DNA of 64,000 nt from an uncultured Verrucomicrobiae bacterium (GTDB taxonomy: Bacteria; Verrucomicrobiota; Verrucomicrobiia; Limisphaerales; AAA164-E04). The notes under the pieces are model-generated. The model saw only the letters and a program-made list of their open reading frames with translations. It did not search any database and had not been told where the DNA came from. Where the stretch lies: NCBI GenBank assembly GCA_951813855.1, contig OX638380.1:3736876-3800875 (forward strand), given 5' to 3'. Below, piece by piece: positions 17,839 through 26,106 of the stretch; the stretch's first letter is position 1; the number at the start of each line of letters is the position of its first letter. The translations under genes and the position numbers were made by a program.

Positions 17839-19611
17839 TTAGCGGCCGGTTCGTTTCTTTTTGCTGTGGATCGCCTTTTTGGCGGCGCGGGGATTTGGTT
17901 CGATCGCGACGGGTTCGTTCTTGGTCATCTTCATTTGCACGATGCTCAAGATGTTTTGAACCGTCCAATACAACGCGAGGCCGGCGGAAAAGTTGTAGAG
18001 GATGACCACGAACATGAGGGGCATGTACTTCATGATCTTTTGCTGCATGGGATCCATCCCGGGCGAAACCGGAGTCATGCTGGTTTGCCAAAGTTGCGCC
18101 GCGCCCATCAGGATCGGCCACAGGTTGAACGGAATCTCGATTCCGGGAATGATGAACAGCGTGTCGGGTTTGGAAAGATCGGCCGTCCACAGGAAACTGG
18201 CGCCCCGCAATTCGATGGCGCTCTGCAACATGGTGTAAAACCCGAAGAAGACCGGCAATTGCAGCAGAATCGGCAGGCAGCCTCCCAAGGGACTCACCCG
18301 GTTTTCCCGCATGAACGCCATCAATTTCTTGTTCATCTTCTGGGGATTGTCCCGATATTTTTCCTGAATCTCTTTCATCTGCGGCTGCAGGGCCGCCATC
18401 CGTTTCATGGATCGGGTGCTGGCGCGGGTCAGCGGCCAAAACAGGATTTTAATAATGAAGGTGATGGCGACGATCGCCAGGCCGTAGCTCAGTCCCAAAC
18501 TGTATAGCCCGTTCATGGACAGCAGCAGGGCTTTGGCGAAGAATCCGAAGAAGCCGCCGTATCCCATGATGCTGTCCAGTTCGTTTTCGTATTGGACGCT
18601 CAAGCGGGACAGGACGTTGTATTTCTTGGGTCCGGCGTAGACGCGGAATTCGCGTTCGATCGACTCCCCCGGGGCCAGTCTGACGCCCTTGTAGAACAGG
18701 CTGGTTTCGAAGCCTCGGCGCACCTTGAAATCCCGGACTTCCTCTTCGGACAACTCCAGGTTGTTCCATACCGAGGCGATGCCGTCGGCCGGCGAACTCT
18801 CCGTCATGACGGCGACAGTGAAAAACTGGTTGTCGACGCAGGCCCAGAAGATTGGATTGGCTTCGTTGACGTAACGGTACCTGAGCGTTCCCGGGAAGCA
18901 TCCCAGTGTCCGGTTTTCGAACCAACTTTGCTTGATGCGCTGGGTGTTGTCGCCGTCGTAAAACATCAGTCCCATCAAATAGCCGTCGTCGTCGTCGGCC
19001 ATGGGAGTAGCGGTGCCAACGGCCCATTCTTCCCGGGCCAGTTCGAGGGTGGCAGACGAGGTGTTGACGAGGCGAGCGGTCGCCTCAACGAGATAATTAT
19101 CGGTAGCGACGAACTTTTTTTCGATTCGCAAGCCGTTGTCCAATTCCCGCACGAGTTCGACCGCGTCGTTCCTTCGGGACATGCTGAAGCCCTGAACGGG
19201 TTGGCCGTCGATTTTCAACCCTAGAATCGTCGCGGCGGTCCAGGGGTTGAGTTGAAAGTAACCGGTTTCGCTTTCGGGTAGGTTCACTCGATCGGGAAAC
19301 TCCTTGAGTCCGACTGAGAGGAGACCGCCGTCGAGGCTGTCGAACAGGTATTCCGCTCGTTCGTTTTCGAGCCGGTCCTGCGCGGAGGCAAAGTTTTCGG
19401 GAAGGTCAGGATTCTGGGTTTCGACGAGCGGAAAGCTTTCCTCCACGGGAGCGGTTCGAATCGGTTCGACGGGCTCGTTCTCAACGGCCGGCTCCGGCGG
19501 GGCGATCGTAGCGCGCTCCTCGACGGGATAGAGGAAATTGTCGACGAAAGGCCACCAGCAAAGGAGGATGACAATGGCGGCCGCGAGAATGATGAGGGAA
19601 TTTCTGTCCAT
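17839..19611 (-). CDS. yidC: Membrane protein insertase YidC
   Basis: Inserts and folds inner-membrane proteins, alone or with SecYEG. The 590-residue Gram-negative-type YidC has an N-terminal membrane anchor (LIILAAAIVILLCWWPFVDNFLY). A large periplasmic beta domain follows (about residues 60-340). The conserved insertase core starts near FFAKALLLSMNGLYSLGLSYGLAIVAITFIIKILFWPLTRAS, includes VSPLGGCLPILLQLPVFFGFYTML, and ends with a Lys/Arg-rich tail that may contact ribosomes. It sits in the standard order rpmH-rnpA-yidD-yidC-jag. Confidence 0.97.
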   Translation of the reverse strand: MDRNSLIILAAAIVILLCWWPFVDNFLYPVEERATIAPPEPAVENEPVEPIRTAPVEESFPLVETQNPDLPENFASAQDRLENERAEYLFDSLDGGLLSVGLKEFPDRVNLPESETGYFQLNPWTAATILGLKIDGQPVQGFSMSRRNDAVELVRELDNGLRIEKKFVATDNYLVEATARLVNTSSATLELAREEWAVGTATPMADDDDGYLMGLMFYDGDNTQRIKQSWFENRTLGCFPGTLRYRYVNEANPIFWACVDNQFFTVAVMTESSPADGIASVWNNLELSEEEVRDFKVRRGFETSLFYKGVRLAPGESIEREFRVYAGPKKYNVLSRLSVQYENELDSIMGYGGFFGFFAKALLLSMNGLYSLGLSYGLAIVAITFIIKILFWPLTRASTRSMKRMAALQPQMKEIQEKYRDNPQKMNKKLMAFMRENRVSPLGGCLPILLQLPVFFGFYTMLQSAIELRGASFLWTADLSKPDTLFIIPGIEIPFNLWPILMGAAQLWQTSMTPVSPGMDPMQQKIMKYMPLMFVVILYNFSAGLALYWTVQNILSIVQMKMTKNEPVAIEPNPRAAKKAIHSKKKRTGR

Positions 19612-19620
19612 GGAAGGACG

Positions 19621-19881
19621 TCAATGGCGACGGCGAAAGGGAGCGTCCGGCACCGGATCCGGCCCGCATTTTCCCCAAGGATGACAGCGGCAGAGCCGCC
19701 CGAGAGCCAGCCGGATCCCGGCGACGATCCCGAACCGCAGGATGGCTTCTTTGGCGAAAGCGGAACAGGTCGGCTGGAATCGACAACCGGTGCCCGGACC
19801 GAGCAACAAGCTCAACCCGGGAGAAATCAAGGTTTGGTAGCACAGGATCGGCAAGACGCAGAACCTTCGTAATAGCATCAT
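19621..19881 (-). CDS. yidD: Membrane protein insertion efficiency factor YidD
   Basis: The 86-residue YidD has family motifs [40 protein letters not shown] and [14 protein letters not shown]. It is a small, basic, membrane-associated protein that improves YidC-dependent insertion. The start is the ATG whose ATGA overlaps the rnpA stop; a longer frame upstream runs through rnpA and is not used. The yidC start lies 9 bases after its stop. Confidence 0.93.
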   Translation of the reverse strand: MMLLRRFCVLPILCYQTLISPGLSLLLGPGTGCRFQPTCSAFAKEAILRFGIVAGIRLALGRLCRCHPWGKCGPDPVPDAPFRRRH

Positions 19882-20249
19882 GGTCCGGGTTTCAGGATGC
19901 CGGCTCGGTTCAGTAACTGGCGCAGCTCCCGATCGACTTCGGATTGCCGGCATCCCCGGATCTGCCGACGGGGAATCAGCACGATATCGACCGGTTTGAC
20001 GAACTCGGGCCGCGTCCGGCGAAACGCCTCGCGCAACAACCGTCCGGCTCGATGGCGGTCGACGGCCTTTTTCCCGAGGCTTCTCTTGCTCAGCACCAAG
20101 CCGAGTCGCGACTCGGAGCGTTCGGGAGATAGCCGCCAGTTCATGATCGCCATGCGAGAGTACGTCTTTTGACCCGTTTGCTTGAGGTCGACGAATTCCC
20201 GGGCATGACGGATCCGATGCCGGTCTCGATAGGTGAAGGATCCGGACAT
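19878..20249 (-). CDS. rnpA: Ribonuclease P protein component
   Basis: Protein cofactor of RNase P, which trims tRNA 5' ends. The 123-residue product has the RnpA aromatic/basic N-terminal strand ([24 protein letters not shown]), [32 protein letters not shown] (the RNR-type helix, slightly divergent) and VDIVLIPRR. It starts 7 bases after the rpmH stop and overlaps yidD by 4 bases (ATGA). It is co-transcribed with rpmH from the promoter ahead of rpmH. Confidence 0.94.
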   Translation of the reverse strand: MSGSFTYRDRHRIRHAREFVDLKQTGQKTYSRMAIMNWRLSPERSESRLGLVLSKRSLGKKAVDRHRAGRLLREAFRRTRPEFVKPVDIVLIPRRQIRGCRQSEVDRELRQLLNRAGILKPGP

Positions 20250-20256
20250 CGGCGGC

Positions 20257-20394
20257 TTATACCGGGGTCAAGCGTTTTCGCCCGTTCTTACGGCGCTTGG
20301 CCAAGATCGCCCGTCCGCTCCGGCTGGAATTGCGGCTGAGGAACCCGTGTTGTCTTTTTCGCCGGATTTTCGACGGCTGGTATGTTCGCTTCAT
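20257..20394 (-). CDS. rpmH: 50S ribosomal protein L34
   Basis: A 45-residue protein read directly from the reverse complement. It opens [18 protein letters not shown], continues [19 protein letters not shown] and ends TPV, the classic L34 sequence and length. It is the first gene of the rpmH-rnpA-yidD-yidC-jag cluster. A strong promoter lies 114-141 bases upstream. Confidence 0.97.
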   Translation of the reverse strand: MKRTYQPSKIRRKRQHGFLSRNSSRSGRAILAKRRKNGRKRLTPV

Positions 20395-20507
20395 GTTCGA
20401 AGGTACGCAAAGGCGTCCGATGTTCCCGGCTCTTCACCGGATCGGCAACGGACGCGAGGCGTGCTGCGAAGGTCGGCGAGATCGTTCCGCGATCGGCGCA
20501 AGGGCGA

Positions 20508-20535
20508 AACATAACCGCGAGTCCCGGTTTGTCAA
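20508..20535 (-). promoter_or_regulatory. Strong sigma70-type promoter of the rpmH operon
   Basis: On the reverse strand a perfect -35 TTGACA (20530-20535) is followed after 16 bases by TATGTT (20508-20513). Transcription would start near 20501, giving a leader of about 105 bases before rpmH. No DnaA-box cluster is evident in the 187-bp gap, so this is not obviously an origin. Confidence 0.75.
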
Positions 20536-20581
20536 CCCTGCGTTCGGAACTTCCTTGGCGCCGGGCCGTTGCGGCGAGCGC

Positions 20582-21493
20582 CTAAATCGGCGTTTCGGAC
20601 TTGTAGTCGAGTTTGCTCGAAACTTTGACCTTCACGTCGTCGATGACGACCAGCGAGTCGGCCGGGATGCTGTGGGTCAGGAACACGTTGGCCCCGATGG
20701 TGCTGCGGGCCCCCACGACGGTATCGCCGCCCATTACGGTGGCGTTGGCGTACAGCGTGACCCGTTCGTGAATGGTGGGGTGGCGTTTTTTGCCGCGCAA
20801 CGCTTGCCCCCCGGACAGGGAGCGGCCGATCAGGGCCACCCCTTGGTACATCTTCACCCGTTCGCCGATATCGCTCGTTTCGCCGATGACGGCTCCGGTA
20901 CCGTGGTCGATAAAGAAATACGGGCCGATCTTCGCTCCGGGATGCAGATCCATGCCCGTGCGGCTGTGAGCCCATTCGGTCATGATGCGGGGCACCAGAG
21001 GAACCCGCCGGCGATAGAGCAGATGCGAGAGGCGCTGGACCGAAATGGCCTCGATGAATGGATAGGCCAGAATGATTTCTTCCCGGCTGAGCGCGGCGGG
21101 GTCGCCGTTGTAGGCCGCTTCGGCATCGGTTCGCAGAATCTCCCGCGTCGTGGGCAGATGTCCCAGCATGTCGGTAGCGATCTGGGCGGCTTCCTGGCGG
21201 AAGGCGCCGGGCGCGACGTTTTCCGGCGGAAAGTGTTCCAGGCTTTTGTAGATTTCGTCTTCCAGCCGTCCGCGAACCGAAGCCAGCAGATGCGCCGTTT
21301 CGATCATAAGTTCGGCCCGTTGGACTTGTTGGTCGTAGAAATATCCCGGAAACAGGAGTTTCAGGAGATCCTTGGTGATGCTGACGATGGCGGATTTGGA
21401 GGGAAGATTGACGCCGTCGACATGATTGATGCCCCCGTCTTTGACATAGGATTGCAGGAGTCCATTGGCGAGGCTGGTGACGGTATCGGCCAT
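20582..21493 (-). CDS. Serine O-acetyltransferase (EpsC/CysE type)
   Basis: Acetylates serine from acetyl-CoA to O-acetylserine, first step of cysteine synthesis. The 303-residue product has the long helical N-terminal domain. The left-handed beta-helix starts near AHSRTGMDLHPGAKIGPYFFIDHGTGAVIGETSDIGERVKMYQGVALIG, which has the catalytic His of IDHGTG, and the family block GKKRHPTIHERVTLYANATVMGGDTVVG follows. It is longer than E. coli CysE and resembles the EpsC-like SATs of Verrucomicrobia and Bacteroidetes. The start at the ATG at 21493 is the least certain point; the frame is open upstream and GGAGG lies about 24 bases before it. Confidence 0.9.
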   Translation of the reverse strand: MADTVTSLANGLLQSYVKDGGINHVDGVNLPSKSAIVSITKDLLKLLFPGYFYDQQVQRAELMIETAHLLASVRGRLEDEIYKSLEHFPPENVAPGAFRQEAAQIATDMLGHLPTTREILRTDAEAAYNGDPAALSREEIILAYPFIEAISVQRLSHLLYRRRVPLVPRIMTEWAHSRTGMDLHPGAKIGPYFFIDHGTGAVIGETSDIGERVKMYQGVALIGRSLSGGQALRGKKRHPTIHERVTLYANATVMGGDTVVGARSTIGANVFLTHSIPADSLVVIDDVKVKVSSKLDYKSETPI

Positions 21494-21558
21494 GTATCGG
21501 AGATTGGCACGATTTTCCTCCGGCTTCAAGCGGAGAACCTCGTTCCGGCCAGCGAAGT

Positions 21559-22860
21559 TCAAGTCGGCAGTACCAGACTGGCCAGGTAGAGGAAGAAAAA
21601 GAAGCCGCCGATATCGGTGAGGGTGGTCAGGAAAATGCTCGAGGCCATGGCGGGGTCGACGCGCAGGCTTTTCAGGGTGAGCGGGATCAGAACGCCCGCC
21701 AGGGCGGCGGTCACTTGATTGAGCACCATGGCGATGCCGACGATCCATCCGAGCAACGGATTGCCGTCCCAGAAGTAACCCGCCAAGCCGACGGCTCCGC
21801 CGATCACCGTGCCGTTGGCCAGGGCGAGGCAGGTTTCTTTGGCCAACGCTTTTTTTCCGTCGCCGGGATTGAGTTCGCCTAGCGCCAGATCCCGGATGAT
21901 GATGGTTAAAGTCTGCATGCCGGCGTTGCCTCCCTGACCGGCGATCACGGGCAAAAACACGGCAAGCACCGTCCATTGTTGAATGATGCCTTCGTAGAGC
22001 GCGACGACGCCGGCGGCGGCGAAGGCGGTCGTCAAGTTAACGCAGAGCCAGGGCAGCCTTTTGCCGATGGACTTGTACCAAGGAGTTAGCGCTCGTTCTT
22101 CTCCGGAGACGCCGACCATCAGTTGCATGTCTTCGGTCGCTTCTTCCTTCGCGATCTGAATGGCCTCGTCGGCCGCCACCACGCCGACCAGCCGATCTTC
22201 GGTGTCGACGACGGGCAAGCTGAGATAATGATAGTGTTCGAATTTTCGAGCGACGTCTTCCTGAGGTTCGGTGACATGCAACCGCATGATATCGGTCTTG
22301 GTGATGCTGCGGATGGTTTGATCGCTGGGGCCGAGCACCAAGTCCCGGAAGGAGGTCACTCCGAGCAGCCGGTGTTCGTCGTCGATTACGTAGAGATAGG
22401 ATATCTCCTGAAAGGATCCCTGATTCTTTCGCAGCTTTTTCAGCGTTTTGCCGATGTTGGCGCTGGCCTCAAAGGCGGTGAAGCGAGTGTCCATGATGCC
22501 GCCGGCTGTGTCTTCCGGATACCGCATCAATTCTTCGATGGGTTCGGAAAAAGCCGACGGCAAGCTCGTCAGAATGAGTCGCTGGCGCTGTGGAGGCAGC
22601 TGGCCGACGATGTCGGTCGATTTGCTGTGCGGCATGCGCTTCAACCATTCCGCCAGCATGGAATCCGGGAGTTGAGGGATTAACTCCAGGGTCGTTTCGG
22701 GATTCAATTCGGCCAAGGCGGCCGCGGCTTTTTTCCGGGAAATTCCGTTGAGGAATTCGACGACCTGTTCTGGCCCGTCCATGCGTTCGAGCGCGTCGGC
22801 GACATCGGCCGGATGTTGTTCGGCCAATTGATCCCGGGACGGCGGTTGAGGCGTGGACAT
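21559..22860 (-). CDS. mgtE: Magnesium transporter MgtE
   Basis: Mg2+-gated channel of the inner membrane. The 433-residue protein shows, in order, the cytosolic N domain (AEQHPADVADALERMDGPEQVVEFLNGI), a CBS pair (MRYPEDTAGGIMDTRFTAFEASANIGKTLKKLRK; RLLGVTSFRDLVLGPSDQTIRSI) and five membrane helices with the signature VIAGQGGNAGMQTLTIIIRDLALGEL. There is no leader space for an M-box riboswitch, since only 12 bases separate it from the EcsC-family gene upstream. Confidence 0.95.
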   Translation of the reverse strand: MSTPQPPSRDQLAEQHPADVADALERMDGPEQVVEFLNGISRKKAAAALAELNPETTLELIPQLPDSMLAEWLKRMPHSKSTDIVGQLPPQRQRLILTSLPSAFSEPIEELMRYPEDTAGGIMDTRFTAFEASANIGKTLKKLRKNQGSFQEISYLYVIDDEHRLLGVTSFRDLVLGPSDQTIRSITKTDIMRLHVTEPQEDVARKFEHYHYLSLPVVDTEDRLVGVVAADEAIQIAKEEATEDMQLMVGVSGEERALTPWYKSIGKRLPWLCVNLTTAFAAAGVVALYEGIIQQWTVLAVFLPVIAGQGGNAGMQTLTIIIRDLALGELNPGDGKKALAKETCLALANGTVIGGAVGLAGYFWDGNPLLGWIVGIAMVLNQVTAALAGVLIPLTLKSLRVDPAMASSIFLTTLTDIGGFFFFLYLASLVLPT

Positions 22861-22872
22861 GGAAACGACGAC

Positions 22873-23742
22873 TTAGAGGATGGGAACGGAATCCTGAGCG
22901 AGTTCTGCGGAACTCACCGGCACGGCGATCGAGCGGTACAGGTTTTCGATATAGTACGGCCCGTATTTTTTCTCCAAGCGTTTGACGGTAAAGTGCATCC
23001 GGGCCAGCCGTTGGAAATGGCGAATGAAGATCAGATTGATCGACGCGCTGGTGGCCGCCCCGATCAGAGGGACGGCCTTGGCGGCCGTTTGATTGGAGAC
23101 GACGATCCCGAAGCGGGAGGCAACAGCGTTGATCAAGCGGACGGCGACGGGAACCGTTTCTTTTTCGAGGGCGCGGTCGGCCAGCACCAAGGTCGTATCG
23201 CTGATCGTCTGCGCCAGGGAGGCGCGAACGATCCAGTAATGATTGTTCGAGGTTTCCGAAGGTTGCCCGCCGCCCAGAGCGAAAACTTCCAGGCAGGAAA
23301 GGCGGGTGTTGAGCTCTTTCAGGGAATGACCTTCGCTTTGGGCGATGTCGGCGATAGAACGCAGCATGATCGTCGTGGAAATCGGCAGTTCTACGGGCAA
23401 GGACAATAGTCCCAGAGTGCCCCCGATGGCCCCGGTTAAGCCTACAGCGCCTTGGTGCCAGCCGGGAGAAGCGGATTCGCTTTGACGATGCTGCAGGCTA
23501 CCGATCGCCAGATTCAAACTCTGCCTGAGAGCCAAGGCGACGGAACGGTGCACGATATTCTTCCACCCTTTGGGCAGCATTAACAGCGCTTTTTCCACGG
23601 GCATGCCGATCAGTCGAGCGAGCCTGATCGGCAAAGCGGGCGTCTCCAGAACTAATTTGGCCTGTCGCAATTGGCCGAGTTCTTCGGCGGTCAGTTCATA
23701 AGTTATCGCCAGAGCGTCCATTGACTCGGCCCAAAATGCCAC
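22873..23742 (-). CDS. EcsC family protein
   Basis: The 289-residue product resembles the EcsC family (PF12787) of unknown molecular role. It has the C-terminal half PLIGAATSASINLIFIRHFQRLARMHFTVKRLEKKYGP, the mid block GTLGLLSLPVELPISTTIMLRSIADIAQSEG and the early IGMPVEKALLMLPKGWKNIVHRSVALALRQSLNLAI. Several hydrophobic segments suggest membrane association. It precedes mgtE by 12 bases on the same strand; co-transcription is likely but a functional link is not shown. Confidence 0.85.
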   Translation of the reverse strand: MAFWAESMDALAITYELTAEELGQLRQAKLVLETPALPIRLARLIGMPVEKALLMLPKGWKNIVHRSVALALRQSLNLAIGSLQHRQSESASPGWHQGAVGLTGAIGGTLGLLSLPVELPISTTIMLRSIADIAQSEGHSLKELNTRLSCLEVFALGGGQPSETSNNHYWIVRASLAQTISDTTLVLADRALEKETVPVAVRLINAVASRFGIVVSNQTAAKAVPLIGAATSASINLIFIRHFQRLARMHFTVKRLEKKYGPYYIENLYRSIAVPVSSAELAQDSVPIL

Positions 23743-23807
23743 GGAAGGGGATTCAAATAAAGACGAATTGACAGGGCGTTATCGACTGGCGAAAATCGGC
23801 GGCGTTA

Positions 23808-24092
23808 ATGAAACGCGGTACCATGAAAAAAAGGTTGGGCAACATTTTGCGGATCAGCTTGGGATCGTTGGCGATATTTTTTCTGGCCGGATGCGCCGGA
23901 ACTAATCCTAACGCCAAGATCGGAGCGGTAACCGGCGGCGCGTTGGGCGCCGTGGCCGGCGGGATCATCGGACACCAATCCGGCCATGGGCTGGAAGGCG
24001 CCGCGATTGGCGCGGGTGTCGGTGCCTTGGGCGGCGGAGTGCTGGGCAGCGCCCGGGACGATCGGGAGCGGCAGGCGATCCAAGGACGGTAA
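23808..24092 (+). CDS. Glycine-zipper lipoprotein
   Basis: The 94-residue product has a lipoprotein signal (RLGNILRISLGSLAIFFLAGC, lipobox LAGC). A glycine-zipper domain follows (IGAVTGGALGAVAGGIIGHQSGHG; GAAIGAGVGALGGGVLGSARDD), as in YMGG/OmpA-type Gly-zipper outer-membrane lipoproteins. A second in-frame ATG at 23823 (MKKRLGN) is an equally likely start; neither has a clear ribosome-binding site. It is convergent with tRNA-Lys, 6 bases away. Envelope localisation is inferred from the lipobox. Confidence 0.8.
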   Translation: MKRGTMKKRLGNILRISLGSLAIFFLAGCAGTNPNAKIGAVTGGALGAVAGGIIGHQSGHGLEGAAIGAGVGALGGGVLGSARDDRERQAIQGR

Positions 24093-24098
24093 CGAATG

Positions 24099-24174
24099 TG
24101 GTGGGTTGACAGGGACTCGAACCCTGGACCTACGGCTTAAAAGGCCGCTGCTCTACCAACTGAGCTACCAACCC
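24099..24174 (-). tRNA. tRNA-Lys (TTT)
   Basis: Read on the reverse strand, the 76 bases fold as a full cloverleaf. The acceptor stem is GGGTTGG with TCAACCC (one G-T pair) and the D arm is GCTC/GAGC. The anticodon stem is GCGGC/GCCGT with loop CTTTTAA (anticodon TTT). The T arm is CAGGG/CCCTG with loop TTCGAGT. Discriminator A is followed by an encoded 3' CCA at 24101-24099. The promoter upstream is described separately. Confidence 0.97.
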
Positions 24175-24214
24175 TACCTTCGCCTTCGCGGGGTATGGAA
24201 CCGCAAGGCCGGAG

Positions 24215-24244
24215 ATCCTAGCGGTTAGGGACGGCCGGTTGCAA
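24215..24244 (-). promoter_or_regulatory. Promoter of tRNA-Lys
   Basis: On the reverse strand TTGCAA (24239-24244), an 18-base spacer and TAGGAT (24215-24220), placing the transcript start about 35 bases ahead of the mature tRNA 5' end. Position and match support it; no experimental evidence is possible here. Confidence 0.55.
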
Positions 24245-24267
24245 GTTTTTTTCCGACCGGGAATTGG

Positions 24268-24738
24268 TCAGTCCAATTCGTCGGCGGTTTGCAATGCCGC
24301 GATCCGTTGTTTCTCGAGGAGGATGCACGCCTCTAGGGCGAGCAGGTAGGAGAACGTTCCGAAGCCGCCGATCTGTCCGACGCAGACCGGCGCGATCAGC
24401 GAGCGTTGCCGGAATTCTTCGCGGGCCGAAATGTTGGACAAGTGGATTTCGACGGCGGTCACTCGGGTTCCGGAAATGGCGTCGCGCAACGCGACGCTAG
24501 TGTGGGTGTAGGCTCCGGCGTTAATGACCAGATAGGAATCCTGTTCGGTGATTTCGTGGACCCAGTCGATCAATTGGCCTTCGCCGTTGGTTTGACGAAA
24601 GTCGATCTCGATGTTGTGTCCCGAGGCCTGTTCGCGGATCATGGCTGCGATAGCGCCTAATTTGGCGGTTCCGTAGATTTCCTTCTCCCGCGAGCCTAAC
24701 AGGTTCAGGTTGGGACCGTTTAGATAATAGATTTTCAT
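24268..24738 (-). CDS. aroQ: 3-dehydroquinate dehydratase, type II
   Basis: Third step of the shikimate pathway. The 156-residue product has the type II signature LNGPNLNLLGSREKEIYG at the N-terminus, with catalytic Tyr in the lid. FRQTNGEGQLIDWVHE, INAGAYTHTSVALRDAI (active-site Asn and His region) and VEIHLSNISAREEFRQ follow. It starts 3 bases after the stop of the O-antigen ligase-like gene, at the end of a three-gene reverse-strand operon. Confidence 0.96.
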   Translation of the reverse strand: MKIYYLNGPNLNLLGSREKEIYGTAKLGAIAAMIREQASGHNIEIDFRQTNGEGQLIDWVHEITEQDSYLVINAGAYTHTSVALRDAISGTRVTAVEIHLSNISAREEFRQRSLIAPVCVGQIGGFGTFSYLLALEACILLEKQRIAALQTADELD

Positions 24739-24741
24739 GGA

Positions 24742-26106
24742 TTACGCTGGTGACGCCGGCGGCGGTGACCGATCGGTCATCGGGTGCGAGCGGTAATTTT
24801 GACCGAGGCTCCAGCCTAGCAAAAGGAAAAAGGTCCAGGCCAAGGCCGGAATGTAGAGTCCGAATTCCACGATGTTCTGGAGCGCGAATCCCGTCAAACC
24901 GTACCAGACGGCTTGCCGGAGCGGAGCGGTATCCGCTCTGGGGCGGGTTCGAAACAGGATCAGGCCGAGGGCGCCGGCATAGAGCAGGGCTCCCGGAATT
25001 CCGGAATCCGAGGCCTGTTGGAGATAGTCGTTGTGAGCTAGCCGCGTCGCTTCCGCTTTGGGATCTTTGAAGGCGGCGTAGGTTCGTTCAAACGTCCCGG
25101 GGCCCGAACCGAAAACGGGATGTTCGAGGGCGGTGTTCCAAGCCGAATTCCAGTAGTGCATCCGGGCGGCGACGCTGGTCGCCCCTTGCTTAAAATAGTC
25201 CGAGTATTTCCAGTAAAAACCGGCCAAACCGCCTGACGCCAACAGGAGCAGGCAGCCGATCTTGAAGGGACGGTACCAATCCAGCCGCATGATCCAAAGG
25301 ACCACCAGAGCGAGGCTGACCAACCAACCGGATTTCGATTGGGTCCAGTACAGGGCCGCCAGGGCCGGCAGGATCAATAGGCCGGCGATCAGAATACGGC
25401 TGGGGATTTGGAGGAAACGGGTGCCTTGCCATAATGTCAGGGCGCAAAGGGGCGTGAGAAGGATCAATCCCGCCGCGAACGAATTAGGGTAAAACAGCGT
25501 GGAGAAAATGCGGTCTTTTTCGATTCGTTCCAGAAATTCGGGAGGATACCGTACTTGCCAATCGGGTTGTCGGTAGATCATTTCCCGGGTGGCTTCCAAG
25601 CCCCCGAAGTGCTGCTCCAAACCGTTTAGCAGAACTAAAACGAAACTGATCAGGACCGCGGTTCGAAAGCCCGGTAATTTCGGATCCCGGCTGAGTACGT
25701 AAAATCCGAAATAGAACAGCAGCACCACGCTGGCGAAATGGATCAGGGTCACTAGCGTCAACGACCGGTCGTCGGAGGAACTCGCGCTGAGCAGTTGCCA
25801 AGCCAGCCACAGGGCCGGCAGATAGGGGAGCCAGCGGGGGCGGCCGGTTGTCGTTCGGAATCTCGCGACGGCGGAAAGCGTCAACAACGTCAGCAGCGCA
25901 TAGCCTACGGCGAGCGGCCAGTTGGCGAAGAAAATCCATTGTTCGACGGTTTCCGGAGCTTGAACGTATTTCGACAGAGTGACCGGAGCGCTGAATTTGA
26001 GCAGGGCCAGGCCGATAAAAAGGCCGGCGAACGTCGGCACCCAGGGTCCCAGCTGATCCGGAACCGTGTCCGGCCCGGAAGTCCGATGGTTTGATTTACG
26101 ACTCAC
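24742..26106 (-). CDS. O-antigen ligase/polymerase-like membrane protein
   Basis: The 454-residue polytopic protein has about 10-12 hydrophobic helices and a large loop before HNDYLQQASDSGIPGALLYAGALGLILF, the conserved His-Asn-x-Tyr-Leu region of the Wzy/WaaL family. NSAWNTALEHPVFGSGPGTFERTYAAF is the upstream family block. It would ligate or polymerise surface glycans at the periplasmic face. The start is a GTG whose GTGA overlaps the delta' stop; the frame continues upstream only as a shadow of delta'. Confidence 0.87.
   Translation of the reverse strand: MSRKSNHRTSGPDTVPDQLGPWVPTFAGLFIGLALLKFSAPVTLSKYVQAPETVEQWIFFANWPLAVGYALLTLLTLSAVARFRTTTGRPRWLPYLPALWLAWQLLSASSSDDRSLTLVTLIHFASVVLLFYFGFYVLSRDPKLPGFRTAVLISFVLVLLNGLEQHFGGLEATREMIYRQPDWQVRYPPEFLERIEKDRIFSTLFYPNSFAAGLILLTPLCALTLWQGTRFLQIPSRILIAGLLILPALAALYWTQSKSGWLVSLALVVLWIMRLDWYRPFKIGCLLLLASGGLAGFYWKYSDYFKQGATSVAARMHYWNSAWNTALEHPVFGSGPGTFERTYAAFKDPKAEATRLAHNDYLQQASDSGIPGALLYAGALGLILFRTRPRADTAPLRQAVWYGLTGFALQNIVEFGLYIPALAWTFFLLLGWSLGQNYRSHPMTDRSPPPASPA

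Noticed and set aside
17795..18439. Long N-terminal extension of jag
   Set aside because: The frame runs through yidC in a non-coding frame; similarity to KH-R3H proteins begins at the ATG at 17794.
21494..21976. N-terminal extension of the serine acetyltransferase
   Set aside because: This part is antisense-frame shadow of mgtE and Arg/Gly-rich; the true start is near 21493.
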